A stretch of DNA of 37,664 nucleotides from Planctomycetota bacterium. GTDB taxonomy: Bacteria; Planctomycetota; SZUA-567; H5-PLA8. The position numbers and the translations under genes are program-made. Under the pieces are notes generated by a model. The model made no database searches, was not told the DNA's origin, and was given only the letters and a program-made list of their open reading frames with translations. This document shows, one piece after another, positions 34,858-37,664 of this stretch. The stretch spans positions 1 to 37,664 of the forward strand of contig JAPLOD010000044.1 in the NCBI GenBank assembly GCA_026692735.1. Reading direction: 5' to 3'. Numbering within the stretch: position 1 is the stretch's first letter; each line of letters opens with the position of its first letter.

Positions 34858-35715
34858 ATGAGGCAATCCAATCTGGCCGCAATCTGCTGCTTGGTCGGTC
34901 TCACGGGGGCCTGGGCTGGGGAAGCAGCACGAGACCCCCGCTTGTCGGAAGAGGCCAAGGTCACGGTTGACGCCCAACGGAAACGGATTGCTGAGGAGGT
35001 CGGGAAACTCGGCCCGGATCATCCTTGGGCCGGCAGCTACTATTTCGGTGACGGACTGGGCGTGAACAGCGCTCTTGACCTCGCACCCGACGCCGGCTTC
35101 GTGTTTGAATGGCACGGCTGCATGGGGGTCTACGACCGCAACCACGGTTCCATGGCTATCGAGGACGGCCACATCAAGCTGAAGTGTCTGTTCACAAACC
35201 GGCAGGATGGCTTTCGAGGTATCGCGGTTGATCTGCTGCCAATCGGCTGGGGAACGCGCCACTATCTGGTGCCGGCTGAAAAGCTGCCGGACTTCTGCAA
35301 CGCCATCAACAGCGGGGACGAGCCACGCAAGGACATGCACGGCATGTTCTTTCTGCGCCGGGGCGATGAGGCCAGGAAAGTCGAGGGCGCTCCTGTCTTA
35401 CCCCAGGAGTTCCGCGCCTACCTGCTGACGACACCTCTGCGCGCTGAGATTGCCAAGGTGGAGGAACCTACGTACAAGCAGAGCAGAGCAGACTTCAAGT
35501 TCCGCCTGACGCCCGTCGCGCTCAATGTCGGCAAGGTTGAGGGCGTGTTCAAAGGGATGGAGTTCTACGTGCTCGAAGGCGACGCGGTGATGAGTGCGAA
35601 GGTAACCGAGGTGGAGGAGCACACCTGCAAGGCGCTGTTCACGGACATGGATGACGAGAAGCTCCGGCCCACCGTGGGCTGGAAGGTCTCCACGCGGCCA
35701 CGGTGGCGGGAGTAG
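34858..35715 (+). CDS. Exported protein of unknown function
   Basis: A 285-residue protein with signal peptide (NLAAICCLVGLTGAWAG, about residues 5-21), then WAGSYYFGDGLGVNSALDLAPDAGFVFEWHGCMGVYDRNHGS near residues 57-98. I know this block only from uncharacterised exported proteins of Planctomycetes and other environmental bacteria. The C-terminal half (about residues 180-285) is a beta-rich region with VGKVEGVFKGMEFYVLEGD, perhaps an OB-like or barrel fold. ATG 34858 follows GGAGG with a five-base spacer. It stands alone between the DUF932 fragment and the WD40 gene. Confidence 0.78.
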   Translation: MRQSNLAAICCLVGLTGAWAGEAARDPRLSEEAKVTVDAQRKRIAEEVGKLGPDHPWAGSYYFGDGLGVNSALDLAPDAGFVFEWHGCMGVYDRNHGSMAIEDGHIKLKCLFTNRQDGFRGIAVDLLPIGWGTRHYLVPAEKLPDFCNAINSGDEPRKDMHGMFFLRRGDEARKVEGAPVLPQEFRAYLLTTPLRAEIAKVEEPTYKQSRADFKFRLTPVALNVGKVEGVFKGMEFYVLEGDAVMSAKVTEVEEHTCKALFTDMDDEKLRPTVGWKVSTRPRWRE

Positions 35716-35770
35716 AACAAGGGCACGTGTCATTACGCGAATGCTTCGTCTGCCGCCGGGAGCCCCAGTG

Positions 35771-36871
35771 ATGAGCGACTCCACGCCCAAGCGCCGCTGG
35801 CTGCGCTTCTCCCTGCGCACGCTGGTGATCTTCGTGCTGCTGTGCGGCAGCGGGATGGGACTGTGGTTTCACTCGGCGCCGTGGCATTTGGAGAAGACTA
35901 TTCATGCGCACGACCACTCAGCGATGACGGCGTACTTTTCACCTGATGGCAAACGGATCATAACAGCGGGGCATGACAATGCGGCGCGAATTTGGAGCGT
36001 GGCTGACGGTACAATGCTTGCCGAATTCCATAGTGCCTCGCAATCGAACGTGTTTGCAACCTTTTCCCGGGATGGCCGTTTAGCCGCCGTGGCCGGCTAC
36101 GATAAGAGCGTGCGTGTGTTTGAGACGGGTTCTGGGACTCAACTTGTTGAGATAAAACGAGAGCCGAATTTGCTGAACTGCGCACAATTCTCTCCGGACG
36201 GAAAAACACTACTCGTAGCCTGCTCGGCACAGAGCGCTTTCCTGTACGATGAGGCAAGCGGCTTCAGAACTCCGTGCGCGGCATTCCCGACGGGTCGCTA
36301 TGACGCAACGCACTGTGCATTCTCTGGCGACGGTCGGTGGGTCGTCGTGTCAACGGATCGGGCAGCAATTGTCTGGCAAACATCAGATAGCATCCTCTCA
36401 GCCACTCTGCCACATCCTGACGTGGTAAACTGGGCCGTATTCTCACCGGATCAGAGGTATATCGTCACCGTATGCCGAGACGGAAGCGCACGGCTGTGGC
36501 AGTTCGACAGACAGATCGTCATACGCACATTTAGAGAACAAGGTCAATGGTCGGGCATTATTACAGCAGAGTTCTCGCCCGACGGCGCTCGCATCCTGAC
36601 AGCCAGCGGGTGCGGCGATTGCACCATTTGGGATGTCATGACCGGCGGACGACTTGCGGTGCTTCGGCAAGATGCAGGAGTCCAACATGTCTCTTTTTCT
36701 TCGGACGGAAGCCGACTGGCAGCAGCTTCACGAGACGGGAAACTGAGCGTCTGGTCCCGTCGCCGCCCGGAATACTGGTGGGGCCTCGCCTGGCTGCCTG
36801 AGTTCTGGCTGACGGTGGTGCTGGCGGGGGCGTTCGCGTGGAGCGTGTGGCGGGACAGGAGGACGCTGTGA
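35771..36871 (+). CDS. Membrane-anchored WD40-repeat protein
   Basis: A 366-residue protein opening with RRWLRFSLRTLVIFVLLCGSG, the planctomycete-type N-terminal basic stretch plus membrane segment (about residues 8-30). The middle is a WD40 propeller with repeated FSPDGK..(V/I)..A..D..ARIW units (FSPDGKRIITAG, FSRDGRLAAVAG, FSPDGKTLLVA, FSGDGRWVVVST, FSPDQRYIVTVC, FSPDGARILTAS, FSSDGSRLAAAS). A second membrane segment (about residues 341-358) closes the protein. It is probably a scaffold or sensor anchored at both ends. ATG 35771 is chosen because the family start follows at once; ATG 35741, 10 codons upstream, is possible. Confidence 0.85.
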   Translation: MSDSTPKRRWLRFSLRTLVIFVLLCGSGMGLWFHSAPWHLEKTIHAHDHSAMTAYFSPDGKRIITAGHDNAARIWSVADGTMLAEFHSASQSNVFATFSRDGRLAAVAGYDKSVRVFETGSGTQLVEIKREPNLLNCAQFSPDGKTLLVACSAQSAFLYDEASGFRTPCAAFPTGRYDATHCAFSGDGRWVVVSTDRAAIVWQTSDSILSATLPHPDVVNWAVFSPDQRYIVTVCRDGSARLWQFDRQIVIRTFREQGQWSGIITAEFSPDGARILTASGCGDCTIWDVMTGGRLAVLRQDAGVQHVSFSSDGSRLAAASRDGKLSVWSRRRPEYWWGLAWLPEFWLTVVLAGAFAWSVWRDRRTL

Positions 36872-37007
36872 GTGACACGAGGGGCACACCATGACTGACG
36901 CCCCGCCGACACCTGCGCCCGCGCGGTAGCGTAGAGGGGGTGCCGGGGTTCGCACTGTGACGGACGCTGTGAGTCTGAACAACCCGAGCGCCCGGTAGGA
37001 GGAAGAA

Positions 37008-37664
37008 ATGAGCAACGCCGCGAACATTGACAGCGCCTCGAGCGCTCGTCCCCGCCCGCCACGGCTCAGCGTGCCGCTGTCAGACACGGATATGCAGCAG
37101 GTCATCGCAGGCGCCCGGCGTGTTCTCAGGGAAGTCGGCGTCCACTGCCAGGCGCCGGAAGTCCGCAAGCAGCTTGCCAGTCTGCCTGCTGCGTGGCAGT
37201 CCGGAGAGCGCGTCTATTACGGCGACGCGGTAGTTGACGCGATCCTCGCCGACTCGCACAAAGGCGCGATGCCGGAACAGAAACAGCACCGCGAACCGTT
37301 CAGCATCGGCCCACCGTGGTGCTGCCTGCAGATCGCTGACGCCGGCAGCGGGACCGTGCGTCCGCCGACAGCGCAGGACGCTGCGCGTGCAACGCGGCTG
37401 CTGGAAGGAGTCGGCGCGCCCGTTCACGTCGCGCCTGTCGCGCCTGCGAACGTCTCGCCGCAACTGCGCAATCTGGCCTGCCTCCGGACGGTGTTGCTGC
37501 ACTCACGCGAAGGCCGGTACCTGCCGAACCCGCCGGTCCCGGAACAGATCTCCGCGACGGTGGACATAGGCGCTGCCGCCGGCCGCACGGCGCGAGCGTT
37601 CATCATGGTGATGCTCAGCCCCTTGCGCTTTGACACCAACGGCATCGGGTATTTCCTGAAGTAC
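37008..37664 (+). CDS. MttB-family trimethylamine methyltransferase-like protein, 3' end beyond window
   Basis: The first 219 residues are seen; family members are about 450-500 residues. ATG 37008 follows GTAGGAGGAAGAA, a strong site. LSDTDMQQVIAGARRVLREVGVH (residues 25-47), SGERVYYGDAVVDAIL and the later MVMLSPLRFDTNGIGYFLK match the N-terminal half of MttB-type methyltransferases, which pass methyl groups from quaternary or tertiary amines to a corrinoid protein. The catalytic region is outside the window, so pyrrolysine or its non-Pyl counterpart cannot be judged. The link to amine metabolism is by family only. Confidence 0.65.
   Translation, partial: MSNAANIDSASSARPRPPRLSVPLSDTDMQQVIAGARRVLREVGVHCQAPEVRKQLASLPAAWQSGERVYYGDAVVDAILADSHKGAMPEQKQHREPFSIGPPWCCLQIADAGSGTVRPPTAQDAARATRLLEGVGAPVHVAPVAPANVSPQLRNLACLRTVLLHSREGRYLPNPPVPEQISATVDIGAAAGRTARAFIMVMLSPLRFDTNGIGYFLKY

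Noticed and set aside
36891-36929. 12-residue leader-peptide-like frame (MTDAPPTPAPAR)
   Set aside because: It has a GAGGGG upstream, but no attenuator hairpin or coding logic links it to the downstream methyltransferase gene.

Overview
The window is a GC-rich bacterial chromosomal segment, most likely from an uncultured Planctomycete or a close PVC-group relative. The best clue is the WD40 protein at 35771-36871, whose N-terminus (RRWLRFSLRTL plus one membrane segment) is the signature start of many planctomycetal membrane proteins. A planctomycete-type flotillin with an NfeD partner, DUF4838 proteins, a LamG domain and exported HEAT-repeat proteins fit the same group. This placement rests on recognised families, not on a marker gene. 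No rRNA, tRNA or CRISPR was seen.

Layout. 1-4.8 kb (minus strand): start of cobA (uroporphyrinogen-III methyltransferase), a CYTH-domain protein, an exported beta-helix protein and an NfeD/flotillin pair. 4.8-8.1 kb: heptanucleotide repeat arrays, a small membrane-anchored protein, a MazG-like pyrophosphohydrolase and a frameshifted membrane-anchored TPR protein. 8.1-10.5 kb: two adjacent small insertions, each bounded by direct repeats: a DUF4160/DUF2442 pair between two 103-bp copies of the TPR gene's 3' end, and a restriction-modification system whose endonuclease is of the BstYI family (predicted RGATCY). 10.5-22.5 kb: an L-rhamnose locus with a RhaS-type ABC transporter, RhaA isomerase, RhaT proton symporter and a second ribose/rhamnose-type ABC transporter. 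A BrnT/CopG-type toxin-antitoxin pair sits in the divergent gap between the first transporter operon and rhaA. No rhamnulokinase or aldolase is present, so the rest of the pathway must lie elsewhere.

22.6-34.8 kb: a decayed accessory zone. It holds an IS remnant with both inverted repeats, a DUF4185/CBM exported protein, fragments of a tyrosine recombinase and of a JAMM/JAB protease-like gene, a very large exported protein with a frameshift, a DUF4838 pseudogene, a HEAT-repeat protein, a LamG fragment, and a second DUF4838 gene cut off by a head-to-head junction with the 5' end of a DUF932-type gene. 34.8-37.7 kb: an exported protein of unknown function, the WD40 membrane protein and the start of an MttB-family methyltransferase that runs off the window.

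Three single-base frameshifts in otherwise well-conserved genes (near 6570, 14167 and 26563) can be placed almost to the base. They are either assembly or sequencing errors or real decay, and reads would decide. The observations most worth following are the 103-bp gene-tail repeats around the DUF4160/DUF2442 unit, the 13-bp repeats bounding the R-M system next to it, the heptamer arrays, and the toxin-antitoxin pair in the rha divergent promoter region.
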